Part shown: piece by piece, positions 1 to 7,726 of the stretch | Layout of the letters: each line of letters starts with the position of its first letter | Position numbering within the stretch: position 1 is the stretch's first letter | Assembly: GCA_944391075.1 (NCBI GenBank) | Contig: CALXSG010000007.1 | Location: forward strand, 1-56,201 | Length of the DNA stretch: 56,201 bases | Source of the DNA: an uncultured Rickettsiales bacterium | GTDB lineage: Bacteria; Pseudomonadota; Alphaproteobacteria; Rickettsiales; UBA1997 | Direction: 5' to 3' | Notes under the pieces: generated by a model | Told to the model about the DNA's origin: nothing | Database searches by the model: none | Seen by the model: the letters and a program-made list of their open reading frames with translations, nothing else | Made by a program: the position numbers and the translations under genes

Positions 1-123
1 AGAATTATTATTTATTAAATATTATTGTCAAGAAAAATATTTAAAAAAAATTAATAAAAATATTGAAAATACTAATTTTGTTAAGGGAAGATTTACATGA
101 GAATAAATGTGTTGAAAAAATAC

Positions 124-155
124 TTGACAATTTTAATATATGACAATAATAATAT
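124..155 (+). promoter_or_regulatory. Putative sigma70 promoter of the redox operon
   Basis: A perfect -35 box TTGACA lies at 124-129. The best -10 candidate is TAATAT at about 150-155 with a long 20-base spacer, or TAATAA at 147-152 with 17 bases. It sits about 30 bases before the first gene of the operon, which has no clear Shine-Dalgarno. The -35 is convincing, but the -10 is ambiguous because the whole region is AT-rich. Confidence 0.4.
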
Positions 156-184
156 ATATTATAAATGTAATATATTAAAATTTT

Positions 185-688
185 ATGATTAAAAAATTTA
201 TATTTTTATTTGCTTTATTAAGTCCATTAAAAGTTTTTGCTAATCCTGCTTGTGCTGTTTGTACTGTTGCAATAGGGGCAAGTTTAAGTATTGCCAGAAA
301 ACTTGGTGTTCCAGATTCTGTTGTTGGTTTGTGGGCCGGTGCTTTATTCACAATTTTGGGTTATTGGACTATATTATTTTTTGATAAAAAAAATTGGCAT
401 TTTAAGGGTAGGGATTTTTTAATAATACTATTATCTTTATCTATGATTGGTTTTATATATATTAATGAAGTTCAATATTTGCCAGAAGTGATTTTATATG
501 TTTTATATTTGGATCCAATATTATTTTCTAGTATTGTTGGTTCTTTAATATTTATATATTCACAAAAAATATATCAAATAATGAAAGCTAAAAATGGTGG
601 GCATGCTCATTTTCCATTTGAAAAAGTTGTATTGCCAGTAGCTACATTATTAATATTTAGTTTTATTTTTAATTTTATTAATTTTTAA
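185..688 (+). CDS. Small membrane protein with N-terminal CxxC motif
   Basis: Inferred 167-aa inner-membrane protein. A cleavable signal peptide (about residues 1-19, ending KVFA) is followed directly by a CAVC motif (C23, C26), so the cysteine pair would sit at the periplasmic start of the mature protein. Four further hydrophobic segments follow, at about 47-67, 76-92, 103-126 and 148-166. It starts a tight operon with a cytosolic helical protein, an anchored CPYC thioredoxin-fold protein and an ArsR-type regulator. That context suggests a thiol-redox or electron-relay membrane component, but I recognise no named family and the function is inferred only from the cysteines and neighbours. The ATG start is chosen because it gives a clean signal peptide. 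Confidence 0.75.
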   Translation: MIKKFIFLFALLSPLKVFANPACAVCTVAIGASLSIARKLGVPDSVVGLWAGALFTILGYWTILFFDKKNWHFKGRDFLIILLSLSMIGFIYINEVQYLPEVILYVLYLDPILFSSIVGSLIFIYSQKIYQIMKAKNGGHAHFPFEKVVLPVATLLIFSFIFNFINF

Positions 689-697
689 AGGAAAATC

Positions 698-1285
698 ATG
701 CAAAAAGCAAAAGATTTAAAAGAATTTATTGAAAAAGTTGATCAAGCTAAAAAAATGAACCCAAAAGATTTATCTTCTGATCAAGATTTAACTATTGGTA
801 TAATGAATTTAATTTCAATAGAAGAACATTTAATGTTTTCGGGAGCTAAAACAGAAAAAACTGGCTATTATGATTTAATAGAACAAATTAGAGAATTAAG
901 AAAAAAACTTATGCTAAAAGTTATTCCTAGTTATGAAGGTGAAGTATGGTGTATTTCTAAACATTTACTTTCATCATCTATGAGATTAATGGAAGTTGGA
1001 ACAAAACAACAAAGTTTAGGAAATAAAAAAGAAGCATATGAATTATTTAATCAATCATATGAATTATATTGTTTGTTTTGGGGTTTAAATATGAATATGC
1101 TAAATCTTGAAAATGTGAAATGGGTAAAAGATGATATTAATGAAATAAAAGAAATTTCTAAAAAAATTAAAGATAACCCTGTAATTGAAGCGGAAATTAA
1201 AAAAGAAAATCCTAGTGATGATAAAAAGGTTTTTAGTGGCTTAAAAGAAACAATAAAAAAAATGGTTAATTGTTGTATTGAATAA
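698..1285 (+). CDS. Cytosolic alpha-helical protein of the redox operon
   Basis: A 195-aa protein of unknown function. It has no signal peptide or membrane segment and is predicted to be almost entirely helical. The most distinctive stretch is around residues 80-130 (EGEVWCISKHLL, then a Leu/Tyr-rich segment containing CLFWGLN), which looks like a small helical bundle or TPR-like hairpin. Cysteines occur at about 86 and 126, and the protein ends NCCIE. It starts 9 bases after the previous stop with the Shine-Dalgarno AAAGGA. The thioredoxin-like gene 12 bases downstream has the same site, so the three genes are very probably co-translated. The paired terminal cysteines fit a redox theme but prove nothing. 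I recognise no named domain. Confidence 0.7.
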   Translation: MQKAKDLKEFIEKVDQAKKMNPKDLSSDQDLTIGIMNLISIEEHLMFSGAKTEKTGYYDLIEQIRELRKKLMLKVIPSYEGEVWCISKHLLSSSMRLMEVGTKQQSLGNKKEAYELFNQSYELYCLFWGLNMNMLNLENVKWVKDDINEIKEISKKIKDNPVIEAEIKKENPSDDKKVFSGLKETIKKMVNCCIE

Positions 1286-1297
1286 TAAAGGAAAATT

Positions 1298-1717
1298 ATG
1301 AAAAAAGTATATTATATTTTATCAATTATTGTTATTATTTTATGTGTTGCAATTTTTTCATATTATAAATTAAATAGTACAACTAATGTTGCAGTGGAAA
1401 ATAATATAGAAGTTGAAAATGATGTTTTGCGAGATGATACAATATATTTCTTTTCTCATTATGGTTGTCCTTATTGTAATGATGCATTAGAATTTATTGC
1501 AATTAATTTTGATAAATTAAATATGAAAATTCTTGATACTAATAATAGAGAAGACTTAAAACTTTTTGTAAAATGTGCCGAAAAATTTAATTTAGACAAA
1601 AGTAAATTAGGAACACCTTTAATATGTATGGGTGATAAATATTTTATGGGGTGGGGCAAACAATATGAAGAAGAGTTTAAAAAATATGCACAAAACTTTT
1701 TAAAAGTTGAAAAATAA
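1298..1717 (+). CDS. Membrane-anchored thioredoxin/glutaredoxin-fold protein (CPYC)
   Basis: A 139-aa protein with an uncleaved-looking N-terminal anchor (residues 4-22) and a short linker, then a thioredoxin-like domain. The active-site motif CPYC (C57-C60) follows a beta strand (IYFFSHYG), as in glutaredoxins and DsbA/DsbC-like folds. GTPL near residue 105 is placed like the cis-proline loop. The domain would face the periplasm, so it probably reduces or oxidises extracytoplasmic disulfides, possibly exchanging electrons with the CAVC membrane protein encoded first in this operon. The start follows AAAGGAAAATT. The fold and motif are clear, but direction of electron flow and substrate are unknown. 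Confidence 0.8.
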   Translation: MKKVYYILSIIVIILCVAIFSYYKLNSTTNVAVENNIEVENDVLRDDTIYFFSHYGCPYCNDALEFIAINFDKLNMKILDTNNREDLKLFVKCAEKFNLDKSKLGTPLICMGDKYFMGWGKQYEEEFKKYAQNFLKVEK

Positions 1718-1722
1718 AAAAA

Positions 1723-1747
1723 ATTATAATATTTTTCATATTATAAT
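1723..1747 (+). promoter_or_regulatory. Inverted repeat before the ArsR gene (candidate operator or attenuator)
   Basis: A perfect 10-base inverted repeat (ATTATAATAT, 5-base spacer TTTTC, ATATTATAAT) fills the 44-base gap between the thioredoxin-like gene and the ArsR-type gene, ending 14 bases before its ATG. ArsR-family proteins bind such dyads, so autoregulation is plausible. A weak hairpin that lowers readthrough is the alternative. AT-rich DNA makes chance repeats common. Confidence 0.35.
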
Positions 1748-1761
1748 ACTATTTTAATATT

Positions 1762-2421
1762 ATGGAAAATAAAGAAAAATTATCACAATTACCAGTTGAA
1801 ATAATGAAGAAAGCTGTAAAGGGTATTAGTTATATAGGACATCCTTTACGGCTTAAAATTTTAGAATATATTGATGTAAATGGAAAATCATCTGTATCAA
1901 CAATATCAAAAGCTTTAAATACCGAACAAGTTATAGTTTCGCAAAATTTAAAAAAGATGAAAGAATTTAATTTATTAACAGCAGAAAAAGATGGAATTTT
2001 TGTTTATTATAGTATTTGCAGTGAATATCCGGCTAGTATTTTTGTTTGTATTAGAAAATTATTTGGTTTGATGAGTGGAAAATATAGATTTATTGATGAA
2101 AATTATAAAGCTATTTTGCCAGAAGATTATACAACAATGGTTGCTAATAGAATAAAATTATTTGCTAATTATGATAAAATGAGAATATTGGAATTTCTAT
2201 TAATAAATGGTTCTAGTAATGTTTCACAAATAATAAAGGGTATAAATAGTAATCAATTAAAAGTTTCACAATATTTAAAAAGATTAAAAGATGATGAATT
2301 TATAAAATGTAAAAAAGATGGTAGATTTTGTTTTTATGAAATAGTAAATGGGGTACATAAAACTTCTATTCAATGTATACATAAAAGGTATAATTCTTTA
2401 AAAGATAAAAATGATTTTTAA
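1762..2421 (+). CDS. Tandem two-domain ArsR-family transcriptional regulator
   Basis: A 219-aa protein made of two successive winged-helix ArsR-like domains, at about residues 18-100 and 125-208. Each has the family pattern: HPLRLKILEYI / DKMRILEFL helix, then a recognition-helix region (VIVSQNLKKMKEF / LKVSQYLKRLKDD), then a wing (KDGIFVYYSI / KDGRFCFYEI). ArsR proteins normally dimerise as about 100-aa subunits, so this is in effect a covalent dimer. When the two halves are aligned without gaps, C96 and C205 coincide, which suggests a paired thiol or metal sensor. C86, C183 and C190 are additional cysteines. It is the last gene of the redox operon and is preceded by a perfect dyad, so it probably represses its own operon. 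Confidence 0.8.
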   Translation: MENKEKLSQLPVEIMKKAVKGISYIGHPLRLKILEYIDVNGKSSVSTISKALNTEQVIVSQNLKKMKEFNLLTAEKDGIFVYYSICSEYPASIFVCIRKLFGLMSGKYRFIDENYKAILPEDYTTMVANRIKLFANYDKMRILEFLLINGSSNVSQIIKGINSNQLKVSQYLKRLKDDEFIKCKKDGRFCFYEIVNGVHKTSIQCIHKRYNSLKDKNDF

Positions 2422-2505
2422 ATAACTCTTAGTCATTAGAATATCACTATTTACTAGTAAAACTAGTAGTACAAGTTATTGTGCTGAAGAAATAAATTAA
2501 TTTCT

Positions 2506-4671
2506 TTACATTGTTGTGCAGGTACAACAACCCCTTTTAGCTGTATTTTTGTCTTCATTTGTACGTGGTGTTTCAATTGATAGTGGGCTAAGTGTAGACG
2601 AAGTATCTGTAGACATTGTGTTAATTATACCTTTAGAACTAGATTTATTTGTTTGTATATCAGTAGAAATTACAGACATTGTAGATAATGTATCCTTACA
2701 TTTATCATCTAAATTATTTACTGATTGAGTATTGCTTAAATTATTTGGCTTATTTTTTATTTTTATACTACTATTATTGTTTTGATTTACTTCCAAATCT
2801 AAATTTTGACTATTTGATAATATAATTACGCCATTATTATTTGCATCATAAGATTTTAATTCATCTATTTCTATATTATGTTTTTTTAAAAAATTAAAAT
2901 ATTCTGTGTATTGTTTATCTTCTTTTGCATTTTTTAATTTTTCTAAAAAATCATGTGTTGTTATAATAATATCATCTTTAATGTCACTATCAATATTTAA
3001 ATTTATATTTGATAAATTAACATTATCATCACCTAATATAATACAAGATTTTTTAGAATCATTACTGATATCAGAATCTTTAATTCTTGCTCCATAACTT
3101 TTTACATTTGATAAATATGAACTTTTAATTGCAGAATTTTCAAGTGTTGAATTAAGTATATCTGAACATAAAATTTTTGTTTCATTTATTTTAGATTTTT
3201 TTATTGTCCCATAGCCGAACAGAGCTGATTTATTAATTATAGCATTATCACTAATTTCTTGATAGCCTATAATTGTAGTGTTGGAAACTGTGGAACTTTT
3301 ATCAATCTCGGGAAAATCTATAAGAACTATATCTTGAGTGTCGTTATTTATAAAACATCCTTGGAGAAATATATTGTTCCCAGATTCTCTATATGTCATA
3401 TCTATAGTATTTAATGATACTTGTTCCAAGACACTATAAGAAACATACATACTATCATTAGATTTTTCTAAGTTAAAGACATCAAAAATTTTTTCTAATT
3501 GTCTTTTAGTACTATTGTGAATTGGAAATAAATATTTCTCTAAAACTTGCTTTGTATATTCAAATGATGCTTGATAAAGGTGTGTTATTGCATATAAATG
3601 CATCATTTTATCAGAATTACATGTCTTTAATTCATTCGCAATATCCTTATTTTTCAATGATGCTTTAATTATTTGATTTGAAGCTCCTATTGTATTATAA
3701 ACACAAGTACCGGATAAAAAATCATCTTTATTTTTATGTTCTAATAGCATTAAATCTAATCTATCATATGCTACAGGTAAAATACGATGTTGCGGTTGAA
3801 AGAATTGTCCATTTACAGCATGTGTTAAATAATGTGTTTTACCTTCTTTATTTGTTAAGAATGTAGAAAGACTAGTAGGTAATTTTTTATGATATTCAAT
3901 ACTATTATTAAAAAAACCACTTGAATCCATAAAATCAATATGTTTTTGTCCTTCATTATCCTTATGGAATCTAGCTAAAACCATATGACCATCCATAGCA
4001 AATGGTACAAATATAGTTCTATTTTCTTTCTCAACTAAATTATCCATAATATATTGGTTTGATTCAATTGTTCCTTTATCATTTGATATTATTGGAAATA
4101 TAAAATCAATATCTTGTTCAGGTTTTTGTTTCTTAAAATAATCGCAATTTTTTAAGATTATAGTTGAGTATGCACAAGTTCTTTCATTATGCCTTTTTAC
4201 ACATCTAGGAGATTCTAATATTTTCACAACTTCTTCTGACTTATATGGAACTTTTTCTCTGCTTTCTATTGTAGATTTATTACCAAATTCTATATTTTCA
4301 ACTGTTCCATATTTACTATTTCCTTTTTTATCGCATGTCCCCTTATCATAATTTAATGTTATTCTAAAAATAAAATTATCGCTTGATAATGTACTAACTG
4401 AAGGATGTAATACTATATCTATATCTTTATTAGGTAATAATGCAATATAGAGTTTATTTTTCTCATATGAATGAGTAAGATTATATAATCCATCTTGTAA
4501 TTCTTCTGTTAAAGGTTGCGTTGCGCCTTGGTTTTTTTGCTCTATGAGATCATTTATTATTTGTGTTGTTGTGTATTTTGCATATTCGAACAATTCACTT
4601 TTTGCTTTTTTTAGTTGTTGTTCTCTTGATTCTTCTTTATTTATTTTAGATAGATCCGTATTATTTAACAT
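2506..4671 (-). CDS. Putative secreted effector: CE-clan-like peptidase domain and C-terminal CaaX box
   Basis: A 721-aa cytosolic-type protein with no signal peptide. Residues about 215-335 show a layout reminiscent of CE-clan cysteine peptidases/acetyltransferases (Ulp1, YopJ): H229 (DGHMVLARF), D249 (HIDFMDSSG) and C323 (SGTCVYNTIG). The D-to-C spacing is longer than usual and no oxyanion Gln is obvious just before C323. Residues about 430-560 form an Asn/Ser/Ile-rich array suggesting a beta-helix. A low-complexity Ser/Thr/Asn tail (620-710) follows. The protein ends GCCTCTTM, so the last four residues fit CaaX with X=Met and extra cysteines lie just upstream, the arrangement of farnesylated and palmitoylated eukaryotic proteins. 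I infer a host-membrane-targeted effector. The family is not certain. Confidence 0.65.
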   Translation of the reverse strand: MLNNTDLSKINKEESREQQLKKAKSELFEYAKYTTTQIINDLIEQKNQGATQPLTEELQDGLYNLTHSYEKNKLYIALLPNKDIDIVLHPSVSTLSSDNFIFRITLNYDKGTCDKKGNSKYGTVENIEFGNKSTIESREKVPYKSEEVVKILESPRCVKRHNERTCAYSTIILKNCDYFKKQKPEQDIDFIFPIISNDKGTIESNQYIMDNLVEKENRTIFVPFAMDGHMVLARFHKDNEGQKHIDFMDSSGFFNNSIEYHKKLPTSLSTFLTNKEGKTHYLTHAVNGQFFQPQHRILPVAYDRLDLMLLEHKNKDDFLSGTCVYNTIGASNQIIKASLKNKDIANELKTCNSDKMMHLYAITHLYQASFEYTKQVLEKYLFPIHNSTKRQLEKIFDVFNLEKSNDSMYVSYSVLEQVSLNTIDMTYRESGNNIFLQGCFINNDTQDIVLIDFPEIDKSSTVSNTTIIGYQEISDNAIINKSALFGYGTIKKSKINETKILCSDILNSTLENSAIKSSYLSNVKSYGARIKDSDISNDSKKSCIILGDDNVNLSNINLNIDSDIKDDIIITTHDFLEKLKNAKEDKQYTEYFNFLKKHNIEIDELKSYDANNNGVIILSNSQNLDLEVNQNNNSSIKIKNKPNNLSNTQSVNNLDDKCKDTLSTMSVISTDIQTNKSSSKGIINTMSTDTSSTLSPLSIETPRTNEDKNTAKRGCCTCTTM

Positions 4672-4709
4672 ATTAATCTTATATTGGTTAAATTTATAAA
4701 TAAAAATTA

Positions 4710-5018
4710 TTAATCTATTAATTTATAATTAAATTTTTCATAAGTTTCTTTTGCTTTTTCAAACCAATTTTTAGCAATATTTTCATTATCTTTAAGTTCC
4801 AATTGTAATATTATTTCGCCATTTTGAACAGCATATATGACATGGGGATATATTCCAAAATCAACAACAATTGTATTATATTCATTTGAATTTTTATCTT
4901 CATTATATAAACCATATTTGACATATTGTCCAGCTTGTTCTTCAACTTTGATAAGTTTTTCTATTTCTTCTTTTGATGGTTCATTAAGTATTAAATTCTT
5001 TAATTGTTTTTGATTCAT
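4710..5018 (-). CDS. Small acidic hypothetical protein upstream of the effector gene
   Basis: A 102-aa soluble protein with N-terminal helix, then beta-rich middle (NTIVVDFGIYPHVIYAV, NGEIILQLEL), then a C-terminal amphipathic helix (ENIAKNWFEKAKETYEKF). This alpha-beta-alpha layout and small acidic character resemble secretion chaperones or immunity-type partners, but I recognise no family. It is transcribed toward the 721-aa effector-like gene with a 38-base gap and has the best promoter of the pair, so the two are probably an operon. A chaperone or partner role is inference from position only. Confidence 0.6.
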   Translation of the reverse strand: MNQKQLKNLILNEPSKEEIEKLIKVEEQAGQYVKYGLYNEDKNSNEYNTIVVDFGIYPHVIYAVQNGEIILQLELKDNENIAKNWFEKAKETYEKFNYKLID

Positions 5019-5047
5019 AGATAATTTATATTTGTTACATATTATCT

Positions 5048-5075
5048 AATATATATTAAGTATAATTTTTGTCAA
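5048..5075 (-). promoter_or_regulatory. Sigma70-type promoter of the effector operon
   Basis: On the minus strand, a -35 TTGACA (5070-5075) is followed by a 16-base spacer and a -10 TATATT (5048-5053, five of six consensus bases). It lies 30 bases upstream of the 102-aa gene and would drive that gene and the effector-like gene. Confidence 0.55.
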
Positions 5076-5109
5076 GAAAAATTGCTTTATTTAATATATT
5101 GTATCTAAC

Positions 5110-5143
5110 AAAAATAATCACTAATAAATTAGTGATTATTTTT
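5110..5143 (-). terminator. Rho-independent terminator after the ABC ATPase gene
   Basis: A near-perfect 16-base-pair stem (core AATAATCACTAAT / ATTAGTGATTATT) with A runs on the left and T runs on the right, so it reads as a hairpin with a U tract on either strand. It lies 22 bases past the stop of the psd-pssA-ABC operon and separates it from the effector operon. Confidence 0.7.
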
Positions 5144-5165
5144 ATTGTAATAGTTAAATTATAAA

Positions 5166-5897
5166 TTACATAATTTCTTTTAAGAAAGCTTTTTCAAGTG
5201 AATCTTCATTATGTTTTTCTTTGAATTCAGCAGGTGTTCCAACAAAACAAATTTCTCCATTATTTAAAACACCAATTCTATCACATATTTCATCAATATC
5301 AGCTAAAATATGAGAGCTGAAAAATACGGTTTTATTATCTTTTTTGCTTTCCTTTAATAAATTTTTAAGGTATATTCTAGCTTTTGGGTCTAAACCTGTC
5401 ATAGGTTCATCTAAAATAATTAATTTTGAGTTACCTAAGAAAGTTGAAATCAAACCCAATTTTTGAGTCATACCCTTTGAATATTTAGAAACTTTTAGAT
5501 TTAATGCTGTCCTATCTAAAGCTAAAAGATCAGCTAATTTATAGATTTCATCTAATAATTTCTTTTTATTACCATTATATTTTTTGTCAAAATCATTAAA
5601 TATCTTTAGAAATTCAAGTCCTGTAACCATTGATGATGCTTGAAATTTTTCAGGAAGATACCTTAAAGATTCTCTACTTTTAGGAGAAGTAGAATGACTA
5701 TCTAGTATTTTCACAAGACCAGAATCTGCTTCTAATAAATCTAAAATAATTTTTATTAAAGTAGTTTTTCCTGCGCCATTTAAACCTATTAAACCGAAAA
5801 TTTCATTATTATTTAAACTAAGACTAACGTGATCAAGAACAACTTTTGTTCCAAAATTCTTTTTTAAATCAACAATTTTTAAAGGACTTTTTGACAT
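5166..5897 (-). CDS. ABC transporter ATP-binding protein, orphan
   Basis: A 243-aa ATPase of the CcmA/NatA-like exporter class. Walker A is GLNGAGKTT (about 38-46), the signature region is SKYSKGM (a variant of LSGGQ, common in this class), Walker B is LIILDEPMTGLD, and the switch His is in FFSSHIL. The C-terminus is short, without a fused permease. It starts 2 bases after the pssA stop, so it is translationally coupled to phospholipid synthesis genes, yet no permease is present in the operon or window. It may work with a permease encoded elsewhere. The substrate is unknown. Confidence 0.85.
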   Translation of the reverse strand: MSKSPLKIVDLKKNFGTKVVLDHVSLSLNNNEIFGLIGLNGAGKTTLIKIILDLLEADSGLVKILDSHSTSPKSRESLRYLPEKFQASSMVTGLEFLKIFNDFDKKYNGNKKKLLDEIYKLADLLALDRTALNLKVSKYSKGMTQKLGLISTFLGNSKLIILDEPMTGLDPKARIYLKNLLKESKKDNKTVFFSSHILADIDEICDRIGVLNNGEICFVGTPAEFKEKHNEDSLEKAFLKEIM

Positions 5898-5899
5898 AA

Positions 5900-6658
5900 C
5901 TATTTTTTATTTTTTTTAAATTTAAGATAAAATGATAAGCCAATTAATATGCTTATACTATATAAAATTCCAAGTAATGATAATGCAATCCATGGATCTG
6001 AAACTAACAAAATCACATACATAGCTACCAATATTAAAACTAAATTCTTATATTTTTCACTAATTTTTATTTTTTTGAAACATGGTGTAGGAATTGTACT
6101 ACCAGCAAATAAAGCAATAATTATTGTATAAATTGTAACTAAAAGTGGGTTAGTCCAAAAACCGTAGCCAAATTTAAAACTCAAAACTATTGGAAAAATA
6201 CTCATAGCTGCTGCTGCTGGTGCTGGCATACCTCTAAAAAAGTATTTAACTAATGGATCGTTTTGATCTTTTGTAGTTAGATCTACATTAAATCTAGCTA
6301 ATCTAATTGCCATACAACAAGCCAATAATAAAACAGCAAACCATGATAAAAAACCAAGTTGCATTTCATTTAATTTCCAGCAATATAGTATAAAACCAGG
6401 AGCTACACCAAAATTTACTAAATCAGCAAGTGAATCCATTTGAGCTCCAAAATCACTAGAAACTTTTAAAAATCTAGCAATTCTGCCATCTATACCGTCA
6501 AGAAAACAAGCAATTAAAAGTAAAGATGTTGCTAACATAATATGTCCGCTATAACTATATTTAATTGCGGAAATACCAAAACACAAAGCCAATAATGATA
6601 GCATTGTTGGAACGAACTTTGTAAAATATAATTGATTTTTTTCTTTATTTTTCTTCAT
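5900..6658 (-). CDS. pssA: CDP-diacylglycerol-serine O-phosphatidyltransferase
   Basis: A 252-aa integral membrane enzyme that condenses CDP-diacylglycerol with L-serine to give phosphatidylserine, the first step to phosphatidylethanolamine. The CDP-alcohol phosphotransferase signature D-G-x2-A-R-x8-G-x3-D-x3-D is intact: D57, G58, A61, R62, G71, D75, D79. The rest is a series of hydrophobic segments, about seven, as in bacterial type-II PssA. The lysine-rich N-terminus is cytosolic. It lies 10 bases downstream of psd in the usual alphaproteobacterial order psd-pssA, so both steps of PE synthesis are co-expressed. Confidence 0.93.
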   Translation of the reverse strand: MKKNKEKNQLYFTKFVPTMLSLLALCFGISAIKYSYSGHIMLATSLLLIACFLDGIDGRIARFLKVSSDFGAQMDSLADLVNFGVAPGFILYCWKLNEMQLGFLSWFAVLLLACCMAIRLARFNVDLTTKDQNDPLVKYFFRGMPAPAAAAMSIFPIVLSFKFGYGFWTNPLLVTIYTIIIALFAGSTIPTPCFKKIKISEKYKNLVLILVAMYVILLVSDPWIALSLLGILYSISILIGLSFYLKFKKNKK

Positions 6659-6668
6659 TTTAATTACC

Positions 6669-7349
6669 TTATTTTGTTTTTGCTACACCAATAACTGTTT
6701 CACCAGCAATCATTGTTTGTCCAACTTTTACTTTTATTTCAACATCTTTTGGTAAGTAAAGATCAACTCTACTACCAAACTTAATACAACCATATCGTTC
6801 ACCAGCTTTAACTTCTTGCCCTTCTTTTAAGTTGCATACTATTCTTCTAGCAACCATACCAGCTATTTGAACAAAAATAATTTCAAAACCTTGTGTTGTT
6901 TTCATTAAACATAATTGTCTTTCATTATCTTCGTGATATTTATCATTTGTAATATTTAAATATTTTCCTTCAATGTATTCAAGTTTTTCAATCTTTCCGG
7001 ACATAGGAATTCTTTGAACATGAACATTAAAAGTATTTAAAAATACACTAACTCTATTATATGTTTTTGAAGAATCTAAGCCTAATTCTTTAGGTGCTTC
7101 AACTTCTTGTATAACATCAACAACACCATCAGCTACAGATAAAATAGCATTTTTATCATCAGGAGAAACTCTTTCAGGATCTCTAAAAAAATAAACTATA
7201 AAACCTGTTAATATTAAGCCTATAAAACCAAGGAAATCCCAAATCATAAATAATAAAAGTGTGATAACACAAGCAACACCTATAATAAAATAGCCTTCCT
7301 TATTAACTGGAACCACAACTCTTTTTAGAGCATTTTGTAAATCTGACAT
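6669..7349 (-). CDS. psd: Phosphatidylserine decarboxylase proenzyme
   Basis: A 226-aa short-type PSD, with an N-terminal hydrophobic segment (about 20-50) for membrane association followed by the catalytic domain. FFRDPER, HVQRIPMSGK and the C-terminal cleavage site FGSRVD (G192-S193) are visible. In this family self-cleavage between Gly and Ser creates the pyruvoyl group on the small alpha subunit, which would be about 34 residues here. It decarboxylates phosphatidylserine to phosphatidylethanolamine. It is the first gene of the psd-pssA-ABC ATPase operon. The length is normal for the short alphaproteobacterial type. Confidence 0.93.
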   Translation of the reverse strand: MSDLQNALKRVVVPVNKEGYFIIGVACVITLLLFMIWDFLGFIGLILTGFIVYFFRDPERVSPDDKNAILSVADGVVDVIQEVEAPKELGLDSSKTYNRVSVFLNTFNVHVQRIPMSGKIEKLEYIEGKYLNITNDKYHEDNERQLCLMKTTQGFEIIFVQIAGMVARRIVCNLKEGQEVKAGERYGCIKFGSRVDLYLPKDVEIKVKVGQTMIAGETVIGVAKTK

Positions 7350-7516
7350 ATCTAATTTTTTGTTATTTTTCTGTTGATAAAAGTAAAATTATTTTATTAA
7401 TTAGTCAAGACTTTTTTAAAAATCTTACATATCTAAACTATTATTATTTTTTAAATAAAATATTGAAAATAGTTTATTTTATTATATAATAAAAATGTAG
7501 TAATAATATTTTAAAA

Positions 7517-7726
7517 ATGTCTAATAAAATAGTTGATATACATTATTTTAATATTGATGATAAAAAAGAAAATTCTATTTTAAAAAATTCTAAACATCAA
7601 GATAATGAAATTATGGAAAGTTTAAATAATCTTGAAGACATGACAAAAAAATTAGAGAAAGATATTTTAAATAAAAATACAACTAATAATGTGATTACTC
7701 CTAATTTTCAAAATAAGAAAAATTAA
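7517..7726 (+). CDS. Small hypothetical protein, 69 aa
   Basis: A short acidic/lysine-rich ORF whose middle (residues about 27-50) is a good amphipathic helix or coiled coil (EIMESLNNLEDMTKKLEKDI), followed by an Asn/Thr-rich tail. It has no signal peptide or known motif. It stands alone, divergent from psd, and its last 26 bases overlap the 3' end of the convergent 134-aa gene. The ATG lacks a clear Shine-Dalgarno, so this may not be a gene. The helical composition slightly favours a real peptide. Confidence 0.4.
   Translation: MSNKIVDIHYFNIDDKKENSILKNSKHQDNEIMESLNNLEDMTKKLEKDILNKNTTNNVITPNFQNKKN

Noticed and set aside
1-184. Reverse -35 TTGACA-like box at 26-31
   Set aside because: No gene is visible downstream on that strand within the window and the -10 is poor.
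2440-2480. Short TACTAGT/ACTAGTA repeats after the ArsR gene
   Set aside because: Imperfect, AT-rich, no T tract; not convincing as terminator or attachment site.
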